Assembly: GCA_016931875.1 (NCBI GenBank)
Contig: JAFGDX010000155.1
Location: forward strand, 1 to 5,538
Direction: 5' to 3'
Origin: Prolixibacteraceae bacterium
GTDB lineage: Bacteria; Bacteroidota; Bacteroidia; Bacteroidales; Prolixibacteraceae
DNA: 5,538 bases
In this document: positions 1 through 5,538 of the stretch, in pieces
Numbering within the stretch: the first letter of the stretch is position 1
Layout of the letters: every line of letters starts with the position of its first letter
Made by a program: the position numbers and the translations under genes
Notes under the pieces: generated by a model
What the model saw: only the letters and a program-made list of their open reading frames with translations
Database searches by the model: none
What the model was told of the DNA's origin: nothing

Positions 1-9
1 AAAATCAAC

Positions 10-131
10 GGGTATGAAACCCCAAAGCAAGCTTTGGAAACTTATTCCGCAGCAGAGCTGCAGGGTATTATACCCTCCGATTTCATCGGGATTGTTCGAT
101 TAACAAATTTCAGTTCGCTCACTCCTGAAAT
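10..131. repeat. contiguous array of eight short palindromes (REP-like or structured RNA)
   Basis: Almost every base here belongs to a small perfect inverted repeat, each starting where the previous one ends. Arms are: GGGT/ACCC (10-22), CCAAAGC/GCTTTGG (22-37), GGAA/TTCC (36-48), GCAGC/GCTGC (49-61), AGGGTA/TACCCT (62-76), CCGAT/ATCGG (77-89), TTGTT/AACAA (92-106) and ATTTCAG/CTGAAAT (107-131). Loops are mostly 3-5 nt. The two adjoining short sequences on the right (TGAGTCTCA at 133-141 and AAAACAGGTTTT at 147-158) are also palindromic but weak. No credible gene covers the region. It lies downstream of leuB and could be a REP/BIME-like element, a remnant of a mobile palindrome, or a folded RNA. 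Its left boundary is outside the window. Confidence 0.6.
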
Positions 132-175
132 CTGAGTCTCACGAATAAAACAGGTTTTTGGAGGGTTCGGTTATT

Positions 176-203
176 GACACAAGCCCAAAGAAAAAATTGT
201 GTC
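176..203 (-). terminator. hairpin just after the leuB stop (possible weak terminator or 3' stabiliser)
   Basis: A perfect 7-bp inverted repeat: GACACAA at 176-182 and TTGTGTC at 197-203, with a 14-nt loop. In the leu direction it begins 3 nt after the leuB TAG. The T-run on that strand lies in the loop, not after the stem, so it is not a textbook intrinsic terminator. It may instead protect the transcript's 3' end. Confidence 0.35.
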
Positions 204-206
204 GCC

Positions 207-1271
207 CTAATTTTTTTCTACCCAGGCAGCAATCCAGTCGCCAACCTCCGAAGTTTTGTATGATTTACCTTCGGCAATGTCAACCGTAACATATCCTTCT
301 GCCAGAGAAGCAGCCACAGCATCGCGGATAATTTTTCCTTCACCGGTCAGGTTAAAGGCGTATTCAAACATCATGGCCGCCGAAAGAATGGTGGCTATCG
401 GGTTGGCAATGTCTTTTCCGGCAGCCTGCGGATACGAACCGTGAATGGGCTCGAACACCGATGTGTGGATTCCGATGGAAGCTGAAGGAAGCAAGCCGAG
501 CGAACCGGTAATTACGCTGGCCTCGTCGGTAAGAATATCGCCAAACATATTTTCGGTTACCATTACATCGAAGTTTTTGGGCCACTGAATGATTTGCATT
601 GCCGCGTTATCCACAAACATGTATTCGGTTTTGATGTCGGGGTAGCCGGGTGCCATTTCCTGCGCTACTTCGCGCCACAAACGTGAGCTTTCCAACACAT
701 TTGCCTTGTCAACCACCGTCAGTTTATTATTGCGTTTTCCGGCAAATTCGTAGGCCAGTTTCAGGATGCGTTCAATTTCTTCGCGGGTGTAGGTGTTGGT
801 GTCGAAAGCGGTGTTCCCGTTGTCTTTGCGTCCTTTTTCACCAAAATAGATTCCGCCGGTGAGTTCGCGGATACAAACAAAGTTGGCCCCTTCCACCAAC
901 TCGCGGCGAAGCGGCGATTTGTGCAGCAGCGATTCAAAGGTTTCCACCGGGCGGATATTGGCATACAAACCCAGTTTTTTGCGCATGGCCAGCAAACCCT
1001 GTTCGGGACGCACCGGTGCTTTGGGGTTGTTGTCGAATTTTGGGTCGCCAATGGCCCCAAACAGCACTGCATCCGATTTCATACACAGTTCGTGTGTTTC
1101 GGCGGGGTAGGGGTCGCCTACCTTGTCAATGGCGGCAGCGCCGGTTAAACCATATTCATAGGCTAATTCGTGATTAAATTTTTGGGCAACGGCCTTTACC
1201 ACTTTCATGGCCTGTTCCACAATTTCCGGCCCGATTCCATCGCCGGGCAGTATTGCAATGTTTAGTTTCAT
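207..1271 (-). CDS. leuB: 3-isopropylmalate dehydrogenase
   Basis: Cytoplasmic NAD-dependent dehydrogenase that oxidises and decarboxylates 3-isopropylmalate to 2-oxoisocaproate. Beside CimA it probably also turns beta-methylmalate into 2-oxobutyrate. The 354 residues are of usual family length. Motifs: [10 protein letters not shown] at 8-17; [13 protein letters not shown] at 96-108 with substrate arginines R97 and R107; [12 protein letters not shown] at 134-145 with R135 and Y142; [13 protein letters not shown] at 188-200 with catalytic K189; VDNAAMQ at 220-226 with D221; and [11 protein letters not shown] at 242-252 with metal ligands D245 and D249. The cofactor loop reads [19 protein letters not shown] at 273-291. 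Gln282 stands where many LeuB proteins carry the NAD-selecting Asp, apparently a lineage variant. The ATG lies 7 nt after the toxin stop behind an A/T-only leader, so expression is probably linked to the toxin-antitoxin genes. The stop is TAG. Confidence 0.97.
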   Translation of the reverse strand: MKLNIAILPGDGIGPEIVEQAMKVVKAVAQKFNHELAYEYGLTGAAAIDKVGDPYPAETHELCMKSDAVLFGAIGDPKFDNNPKAPVRPEQGLLAMRKKLGLYANIRPVETFESLLHKSPLRRELVEGANFVCIRELTGGIYFGEKGRKDNGNTAFDTNTYTREEIERILKLAYEFAGKRNNKLTVVDKANVLESSRLWREVAQEMAPGYPDIKTEYMFVDNAAMQIIQWPKNFDVMVTENMFGDILTDEASVITGSLGLLPSASIGIHTSVFEPIHGSYPQAAGKDIANPIATILSAAMMFEYAFNLTGEGKIIRDAVAASLAEGYVTVDIAEGKSYKTSEVGDWIAAWVEKN

Positions 1272-1278
1272 TTATATT

Positions 1279-1623
1279 TTAATTTTTCAGTTCAAATAAA
1301 TTTTTCAAACTACTTTCAACCAATCTTGAAAGTTTTGGATTGGTTTCTCCTAGTTTTCTTTTAATTAACCATTTGGGGATAGTAATTACCCGGTGAAGTT
1401 TTATCACGGAATCAACGCGCAGTCCGGTACCTTTGGATAGGGTGTTTTCTTTTTTCACCAAAATATCGAATTTTTCTCTTATATTCCTGACGTTACTTGA
1501 AATAAAAGCAACAATTATGTGGTCGAACTGACCTATTTCAGACGTTAAACATAAAGCAGGTCTTAGCTTCGCCGAAGAAAAATCGTCAAAAGGAAATGGA
1601 ACAAGTACAATACTATTTTTCAT
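1279..1623 (-). CDS. PemK/MazF-family toxin (putative mRNA endoribonuclease)
   Basis: Predicted 114-residue toxin of the PemK/MazF (CcdB-like barrel) fold, ribosome-independent RNases that cut mRNA at short sites when the antitoxin is lost. Family marks, numbered from the chosen start: the opening strand and loop IVLVPFPFDDFSSAKLRPAL at 5-24, with R21 and P22 in the conserved RPA position; the second core strand HIIVAFISSN at 35-44, matching the family's 'apiTSn' strand; SVIKLHRVITIP at 72-83; and a closing helix rich in Leu and Lys. I chose the ATG at 1621-1623 because family members begin just before this strand and a GGAG lies 12 nt upstream (1636-1639). The ATG at 1642-1644 would add seven residues unlike the family and has no ribosome-binding sequence. 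The TAA is only 7 nt before leuB. Cleavage specificity cannot be read from sequence. Confidence 0.87.
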   Translation of the reverse strand: MKNSIVLVPFPFDDFSSAKLRPALCLTSEIGQFDHIIVAFISSNVRNIREKFDILVKKENTLSKGTGLRVDSVIKLHRVITIPKWLIKRKLGETNPKLSRLVESSLKNLFELKN

Positions 1624-1858
1624 TCTCAATGGGTTCTCCATCATTTAAAGAATAGATGTCTTCTTCCGGTTCATTTAAAAAATCGAACGAAGGGTTTTGC
1701 GTATTGGCGTATAACCAATGCTGTTCATCTTCAGTAAATTCCTCATCTTCTGTTAAAAGAATAAGTAACTTTACGTTCTTATTACTTTTTTTTAAAGGAA
1801 TATCAATTTTTAAATGACCTGTATCATCTGTTTTTGTATTTATCTCTATCGCCTTCAT
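1613..1858 (-). CDS. putative antitoxin of a PemK/MazF-type toxin-antitoxin pair
   Basis: Predicted 81-residue acidic protein encoded immediately upstream of, and overlapping, a PemK/MazF-like toxin gene. The N-terminal half (MKAIEINTKTDDTGHLKIDI, then a KNVKLLILL strand) looks like a small beta-strand DNA-binding or dimerisation module of the AbrB/MazE sort; that is inference, as I cannot name a family. The C-terminal half is highly acidic and probably unfolded alone, with FLNEPEEDIYSLNDGEPIENE resembling the toxin-neutralising tails of small antitoxins. I chose the ATG at 1856-1858. A longer reading from TTG at 1874-1876 would add six residues, but that TTG lies inside the -7 promoter box. 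Its last codons overlap the toxin start by 11 nt, so translation is probably coupled. The gene is visibly more A+T-rich than its leu neighbours. Confidence 0.8.
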   Translation of the reverse strand: MKAIEINTKTDDTGHLKIDIPLKKSNKNVKLLILLTEDEEFTEDEQHWLYANTQNPSFDFLNEPEEDIYSLNDGEPIENEK

Positions 1859-1864
1859 TTGGGT

Positions 1865-1902
1865 ACTTTTTTTCAAAGTTAGTTAATTCCGGTGAAAAAA
1901 GT
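1865..1902. promoter_or_regulatory. 8-bp inverted repeat bracketing the internal promoter (possible operator)
   Basis: ACTTTTTT at 1865-1872 is an exact inverted copy of AAAAAAGT at 1895-1902, with 22 nt between the arms. The TAACTTTG element sits inside the gap. Type II antitoxin-toxin complexes usually repress their own promoter by binding palindromes, so the placement is suggestive. However, the arms are mostly homopolymer A/T and could arise by chance. Confidence 0.25.
1874..1881 (-). promoter_or_regulatory. candidate Bacteroidota -7 promoter element for the toxin-antitoxin genes
   Basis: On the minus strand this reads TAACTTTG, an exact match to the Bacteroidota -7 consensus TAnnTTTG. 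It lies in the cimA-antitoxin spacer, 15 nt before the antitoxin ATG at 1858. No convincing TTTG box is present 19-21 nt upstream, so the -33 element is weak or absent. Transcription would start near 1870, giving a leader of only about 10 nt. An internal promoter here would drive the antitoxin, the toxin and probably leuB. Confidence 0.5.
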
Positions 1903-1926
1903 TTTGTATGATATTTCTACTTTAAA

Positions 1927-3510
1927 TTACGAAATACTCTTCAGGATTTTATCCAGAATTCCCGGTTTAAATTCATTTTCAATGATATTCAACATCCGGA
2001 TGGTTGCTTTGATGGCGGCTGAATTCTGGTCGGGGTCCAACCCCTTGGTTTTAAATTCGCGGCTGTTTTTCCAGGTAATAACAGTTTCAACCAAGGCATC
2101 GGTTTTTCCGCCGGGCGGAATGGTAACCACATAATCCACCAGTTTGGGGAACGATTTTCCGAGGCGTTTGTAAATTTTCCGCAGCGCTTTTACAAAGGCA
2201 TCGTACTGTCCGTCGCCATCGCAAAACTCTTCGTACTGTTTCCCGTCAATTTCCAGCGACACATTGGCCACCGGGCGCAAACCCATGGTGTGGGTAACCG
2301 AGTAGTTAATCACCCTGATTTTTTGTTCCACAATGTCGTTGTTCAAAACATCGGAAACAATATAGGGAAGATCGTCGTTGGTAACCGTTTCTTTTTTGTC
2401 GCCGAGTTCAATAATCCGTTGGGTGACTTTTTTCAACGATTCTGCATCGAGTTCAATACCCAAATCTTCGAGGTTCTTTTTGATATTTGCTTTCCCCGAA
2501 GTTTTTCCCAGAGCGTACTGACGGATTCTACCAAAGCGCTCGGGCAAAAGCTCGTTGAAATACAAATTGTTTTTGTTGTCGCCATCGGCATGAATTCCGC
2601 TGCACTGTGTAAATACAAATTCACCGATCAGTGGTTTGTTAGTGGGAATCCGGATTCCTGAAAATGATTCCACCAGTTTTGAAACTTTATTTAAATGTGT
2701 TTCGTTCACATTGGTTTTCATTTTCAGGTGGTCTTTCACCGTGGCAATTACACTTGAAAGAGGCGCGTTTCCGGCCCGTTCTCCCAGTCCGTTTACGGTG
2801 GTGTGAACACACCGGATTCCTGCTTTAATGGCATGAAAAACATTGGCAATGGCCAAATCATAATCGTTGTGGGCATGAAAATCGAAGTTTACATCGGGGT
2901 ATGTTTCTACCATTTCCTTGCAGAAATCATAGGTTTCATCGGGGTCAAGAATTCCGAGTGTATCGGGCAGCATCATCCGGTCAATGTTTTCATTTTTCAG
3001 ATTTTTAATCATAAAATGAACATAGTCTTTTGAATTCCGCATTCCGTTCGACCAGTCTTCCAGGTATACATTCACCCTGATTCCCATTTTTGTAGCATTG
3101 GATATCACTTTTCGGATATCAGCCACGTGTTGTTCGGGAGTTTTTCGTAACTGTTCGGAAACGTGTTTTAACGAACCCTTGCAAAGCAGGTTGATTACTT
3201 TGCCACCAGCATCGGCAATCCATTGAAGCGAAATGGTGTCATCGACAAATCCGAGCACTTCAATTCTTTCGAGATGGCCTTTTTCTGCCGCCCATTGCAT
3301 CACTCTTTTGGTGCCTTTAAACTCACCTTCGGAAACCCGTGCCGAGGCAATTTCAATGCGATCAACTTTTACATCTTCGAGTAAAACTTTGGCCACACTT
3401 AGTTTTTCTCCTTCGCTAAACGAAACCCCCGAAGTTTGTTCCCCGTCGCGAAGGGTGGTATCCATTATAGTGAGATTCTTTCCTGTTATTTCAACTGTTC
3501 TGCCTGTCAT
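1927..3510 (-). CDS. cimA: probable (R)-citramalate synthase (LeuA-family, isoleucine-regulated type)
   Basis: Member of the alpha-isopropylmalate/citramalate/homocitrate synthase family (527 residues). N-terminal TIM barrel: catalytic DTTLRDGEQT at residues 17-26 (R21, D22), metal-ligand motif HAHND at 212-216 (H212, H214), and GLGERAGNAP at 241-250 (N248). Linker with SGIHADGD at 304-311. C-terminal LeuA dimer/regulatory domain from about 395, with DGDGQYDAF and IPPGGKTDALVET. Compared from memory with Leptospira interrogans citramalate synthase, similarity runs end to end. The pyruvate-pocket residues reported there (L81, L104, Y144) align with L86, L109 and Y149; classical LeuA has a small Ser in place of that Tyr. 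Its reported isoleucine-contact residues align with Y436, L457, Y460, I464 and V474. Expected reaction: pyruvate plus acetyl-CoA to citramalate, with isoleucine feedback. Automatic annotation as a second 2-isopropylmalate synthase is the main alternative. The start is ATG 31 nt after leuD. Confidence 0.82.
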   Translation of the reverse strand: MTGRTVEITGKNLTIMDTTLRDGEQTSGVSFSEGEKLSVAKVLLEDVKVDRIEIASARVSEGEFKGTKRVMQWAAEKGHLERIEVLGFVDDTISLQWIADAGGKVINLLCKGSLKHVSEQLRKTPEQHVADIRKVISNATKMGIRVNVYLEDWSNGMRNSKDYVHFMIKNLKNENIDRMMLPDTLGILDPDETYDFCKEMVETYPDVNFDFHAHNDYDLAIANVFHAIKAGIRCVHTTVNGLGERAGNAPLSSVIATVKDHLKMKTNVNETHLNKVSKLVESFSGIRIPTNKPLIGEFVFTQCSGIHADGDNKNNLYFNELLPERFGRIRQYALGKTSGKANIKKNLEDLGIELDAESLKKVTQRIIELGDKKETVTNDDLPYIVSDVLNNDIVEQKIRVINYSVTHTMGLRPVANVSLEIDGKQYEEFCDGDGQYDAFVKALRKIYKRLGKSFPKLVDYVVTIPPGGKTDALVETVITWKNSREFKTKGLDPDQNSAAIKATIRMLNIIENEFKPGILDKILKSIS

Positions 3511-3541
3511 TTTTTATTTATTTACAGTTGAAGCAGACGCT

Positions 3542-4132
3542 TTACCTCGCTGCCTCAAATGCTTCAATTTCGTTTTTCATTTCCACCAGGTAGTCAATAT
3601 CATCGAGCCCGTTTTGCAAACAATGTTTTTTATACGGATTGATCTCAAATTCTGTTGATTCGCCTGTAGCAGAAATGGTAAAAGTCTGTTTTTCCAAATT
3701 CACTTCAAATGTTGCATTTGGATCATTGTCTATTGTGTCGAATATTTTCTGCAGGAATTCAGGAGATACAACAACCGGCAACAGTCCGTTGTTCAGCGCA
3801 TTTCCTTTAAAAATATCGGCAAAGAAGCTGGAAACCACAACCCGGAAGCCATAATCGTAGATGGCCCACGCTGCATGTTCGCGGCTCGAACCGCTTCCAA
3901 AGTTTTTCCCGCCAACCAGAATTTTTCCTGTATATTTTGAATCATTCAGCGGAAAATCTGCTTTGGGGCTTCCATCTTTGTTGTACCGCCAGTCGCGAAA
4001 CAGATTGTCGCCAAAACCTTTTCTTTCTACTGCTTTTAAAAACCGTGCCGGAATAATCTGGTCGGTGTCCACATTTTCGATTGGCAGTGGCACTGCCGGC
4101 GATGTTATTACTGAAAATTTATCGTATGCCAT
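3542..4132 (-). CDS. leuD: 3-isopropylmalate dehydratase small subunit
   Basis: Small (swivel-domain) subunit of isopropylmalate isomerase; it pairs with LeuC in the cytoplasm and contributes the substrate-specificity side of the active site. The 196 residues match the usual bacterial LeuD length of about 200. Visible hallmarks are [13 protein letters not shown] at residues 20-32, the [17 protein letters not shown] loop at 75-91, the segment [16 protein letters not shown] at 104-119, and a C-terminal [15 protein letters not shown] at 168-182. The ATG at 4130-4132 is preceded by an A-rich stretch (CTAAAAACTAAAAGA) without a clear Shine-Dalgarno, normal for Bacteroidota. The TAA stop is 31 nt before the cimA start, consistent with one transcript from leuC through cimA. 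Intact, with no odd residues seen. Confidence 0.97.
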   Translation of the reverse strand: MAYDKFSVITSPAVPLPIENVDTDQIIPARFLKAVERKGFGDNLFRDWRYNKDGSPKADFPLNDSKYTGKILVGGKNFGSGSSREHAAWAIYDYGFRVVVSSFFADIFKGNALNNGLLPVVVSPEFLQKIFDTIDNDPNATFEVNLEKQTFTISATGESTEFEINPYKKHCLQNGLDDIDYLVEMKNEIEAFEAAR

Positions 4133-4145
4133 TCTTTTAGTTTTT

Positions 4146-4173
4146 AGCCAAGGGCACCGGGCCAGGAGCCAAG
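4146..4173. repeat. degenerate heptanucleotide tandem repeat in leuC-leuD gap
   Basis: Four consecutive 7-base units read on the plus strand: AGCCAAG, GGCACCG, GGCCAGG, AGCCAAG. The first and last are identical and the middle two are diverged but stay in phase. The block is G+C-rich inside an otherwise A/T-rich 80-nt spacer (4133-4212), so it looks inserted or slippage-derived rather than ordinary leader sequence. It would be transcribed between leuC and leuD. It ends 13 nt before the leuD start codon, so it could affect leuD translation, but no strong stem is evident. I recall similar AGCCAAG-type heptamers between genes in other Bacteroidota, but cannot verify this here. Confidence 0.55.
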
Positions 4174-4212
4174 ATTTTTTTGCCCCTTACGCGTTGCACT
4201 TAGCGATTTTAA

Positions 4213-5538
4213 TCATTTATGCATTAATTCTCTCGGGTCGGTTACTTTTCCGGTTATTGCGGCGGCTGCCACTGTTAACGGGCTGGCCAGCAATGTTCTG
4301 GCTCCCGGTCCCTGGCGTCCTTCAAAGTTTCTGTTTGAAGATGAAACGGCGTATTTTCCTTCCGGAATTTTATCGTCGTTCATCGCCAGACAGGCAGAAC
4401 ACCCGGGCTGACGCAGTTCAAAACCGGCAGCTTCCAGTATCTGGACCAGCCCTTCTTCACGAATCTGGTATTCCACATGTTTTGAGCCGGGAACCAGCCA
4501 GGCGGTTACATTCGGAGCTTTTTTCCTTCCTTTTACAAATTCGGCAAAGGCTCTGAAATCCTCAATTCTTCCGTTGGTGCAACTTCCAAGAAAAACATAA
4601 TCGACGGTTTTTCCCTTCATGGCTTCCCCTTCTTTGTATCCCATGTATTGCAATGATTTTTCAAAGGTTACTTTGTCGCTGCCGGCCATTCCTTCGGTAG
4701 TAGGAATTGTCTTTGAAATTCCAATTCCCATTCCCGGGTTGGTGCCGTAAGTAATCATTGGCTCAATTTCGGCTGCATCAAAAGTATATTCGGTATCAAA
4801 AACAGCACCTTCATCGGTTTTTAACTCTTTCCATGCTTTCACTGCTTTCTCCCATTCTTCGCCTTTGGGCGCATACTGACGGCCTTTTACATAGTTAATT
4901 GTTACATCATCGGGGGCAATCATTCCGCCACGGGCGCCACTTTCAATGCTGAGGTTACATAAGGTCATTCTGCCTTCCATACTCAGGCTCGAAATGGTGG
5001 TTCCGGCGTATTCAATAAAATGTCCGGTTCCTCCGCTGGTCGAAATTTTTGAAATGATATAAAGGGCAATATCTTTGGCTGTTACGCCTTCATTAAGTAC
5101 CCCGTTTACATTGATTCTCATTTTTTTGGGTTTGGGCTGCATAATGCACTGACTGGCCAGCACCATTTCTACTTCGCTGGTGCCGATACCAAATGCAATG
5201 GCACCAAAAGCTCCGTGTGTAGAGGTGTGACTGTCGCCGCAAACAATGGTCATTCCCGGTTGTGTTAGTCCCATTTCGGGCCCGATAATATGAACGATTC
5301 CATGTCCTTCCGACTGTAAATCGTGGTATTTTATTCCATGTTCAGCACAGTTGTTTTTTAACATTTCCACCTGGTGGCGCGAGAGTTCATCAACAATGGA
5401 AAGATGTTGGTTCTCGGTAGGAACATTGTGGTCGGGCGTGGCGGTTGTTTTATCCGGACGGAAAACTTTCAGTCCACGTTTTTTTAATCCTAAAAATGCC
5501 ACGGGGCTGGTTACCTCGTGAATCAAATGACGGTCGAT
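4213..5538 (-). CDS. leuC: 3-isopropylmalate dehydratase large subunit (5'-truncated by window edge)
   Basis: Large, cluster-bearing subunit of cytoplasmic isopropylmalate isomerase, which converts 2-isopropylmalate to 3-isopropylmalate with LeuD. With a CimA next door it probably also isomerises citramalate via citraconate. The visible 441 residues begin [12 protein letters not shown], an internal LeuC motif, and the frame is open to the last base, so about 25 N-terminal residues lie beyond the window (family length about 465). The TTG at 5524-5526 is an internal Leu codon, not a start. Diagnostic motifs are [42 protein letters not shown] and GCSACLAMN, ending with NRNFEGRQG. The three 4Fe-4S ligand cysteines are present at fragment residues 320, 380 and 383. 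The stop is TGA. It is followed by an unusually long 80-nt gap before leuD. I see no frameshift or missing key residue. Confidence 0.97.
   Translation of the reverse strand: MDRHLIHEVTSPVAFLGLKKRGLKVFRPDKTTATPDHNVPTENQHLSIVDELSRHQVEMLKNNCAEHGIKYHDLQSEGHGIVHIIGPEMGLTQPGMTIVCGDSHTSTHGAFGAIAFGIGTSEVEMVLASQCIMQPKPKKMRINVNGVLNEGVTAKDIALYIISKISTSGGTGHFIEYAGTTISSLSMEGRMTLCNLSIESGARGGMIAPDDVTINYVKGRQYAPKGEEWEKAVKAWKELKTDEGAVFDTEYTFDAAEIEPMITYGTNPGMGIGISKTIPTTEGMAGSDKVTFEKSLQYMGYKEGEAMKGKTVDYVFLGSCTNGRIEDFRAFAEFVKGRKKAPNVTAWLVPGSKHVEYQIREEGLVQILEAAGFELRQPGCSACLAMNDDKIPEGKYAVSSSNRNFEGRQGPGARTLLASPLTVAAAAITGKVTDPRELMHK

Noticed and set aside
22..37. CCAAAGC/GCTTTGG hairpin as an intrinsic terminator of the leu operon
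   Set aside because: Only 2 nt separate the arms and no T-run follows the stem on the minus strand; it fits better as one unit of the palindrome array.
10..131. CRISPR array or integron attC site
   Set aside because: The palindromes differ in sequence and length, there are no regular direct repeats with spacers, and no attC-type core site (GTTRRRY/RYYYAAC pair) was seen.
1..135. Open frames on the plus strand: frame 1 open from the edge to TGA at 133-135, and a 29-codon frame from ATG at 14 to TAA at 101-103
   Set aside because: Both are short, have no recognisable motif, and coincide with the hairpin array, whose palindromes explain the sequence better. A gene tail entering from the left cannot be fully excluded.
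761..1072. Second minus-strand open frame inside leuB
   Set aside because: Out-of-frame reading of leuB, Cys/Arg/Trp-rich without motifs; the leuB frame carries all catalytic residues.
1642..1644. Upstream ATG as the toxin start
   Set aside because: It adds seven residues (MMENPLR) not expected in PemK/MazF proteins and lacks a ribosome-binding sequence; the ATG at 1621-1623 sits just before the conserved first strand.
1859..1926. Rho-independent terminator after cimA
   Set aside because: The only inverted repeat is A/T-only (ACTTTTTT/AAAAAAGT) with a 22-nt loop, and no G+C stem precedes a T-run.
1892..2134. Plus-strand open frame starting near the cassette promoter
   Set aside because: Almost entirely antisense to the cimA 3' end; no motif and no separate promoter evidence.
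3233..3658. Plus-strand open frame of about 140 codons
   Set aside because: Antisense shadow of cimA and the end of leuD; composition mirrors the conserved minus-strand codons and no family features are seen.
3861..4556. Long open frame on the plus strand (about 230 codons)
   Set aside because: It runs antisense across leuD, the intergenic heptamer block and the end of leuC, with Arg/Leu/Ser/Pro-rich translation and no recognisable motif. The minus-strand genes explain the sequence fully.
5524..5526. TTG as the start codon of leuC
   Set aside because: The upstream codons read I-D-R-H in the same frame, matching the conserved LeuC motif YIDRHLxHEV, so the gene continues beyond the window edge.

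Overview
This window is a stretch of a branched-chain amino-acid biosynthesis operon, read entirely on the minus strand, from a Bacteroidota bacterium. A member of Bacteroidales/Marinilabiliales is plausible, but the exact family is inference. Pointers to that phylum are start codons preceded by A-rich tracts with little or no Shine-Dalgarno sequence, an exact TAnnTTTG -7 promoter box, and the LeuB sub-motif [14 protein letters not shown], which I know from this phylum. Base composition is moderate in the biosynthetic genes (about 45-58% G+C in rows I counted by hand) and clearly lower in a small insert (about 25-38%).

In transcription order (right to left) the layout is: leuC (4213-5538, 5' end cut by the window edge), an 80-nt gap carrying a degenerate heptamer repeat, leuD (3542-4132), a LeuA-family synthase that best fits (R)-citramalate synthase, cimA (1927-3510), a two-gene type II toxin-antitoxin cassette of PemK/MazF type (antitoxin 1613-1858, toxin 1279-1623) with its own candidate promoter, then leuB (207-1271). 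The first 206 bases hold no convincing gene. Instead they contain a hairpin just after the leuB stop and an unusual run of small palindromes (10-131) that tile the sequence almost without gaps.

The metabolic genes fit together. LeuC and LeuD form isopropylmalate isomerase and LeuB is isopropylmalate dehydrogenase. The same three proteins can carry citramalate, made by CimA from pyruvate and acetyl-CoA, through citraconate and beta-methylmalate to 2-oxobutyrate, the precursor of isoleucine. The operon therefore probably serves leucine synthesis and also threonine-independent isoleucine synthesis. A true leuA is not in the window and would be expected elsewhere, quite possibly upstream of leuC beyond position 5538.

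The least ordinary features are the AT-rich toxin-antitoxin cassette placed between cimA and leuB, which puts leuB only 7 nt behind the toxin gene, and the tiled hairpin array at the left end. I saw no CRISPR array, tRNA, rRNA or complete mobile element.
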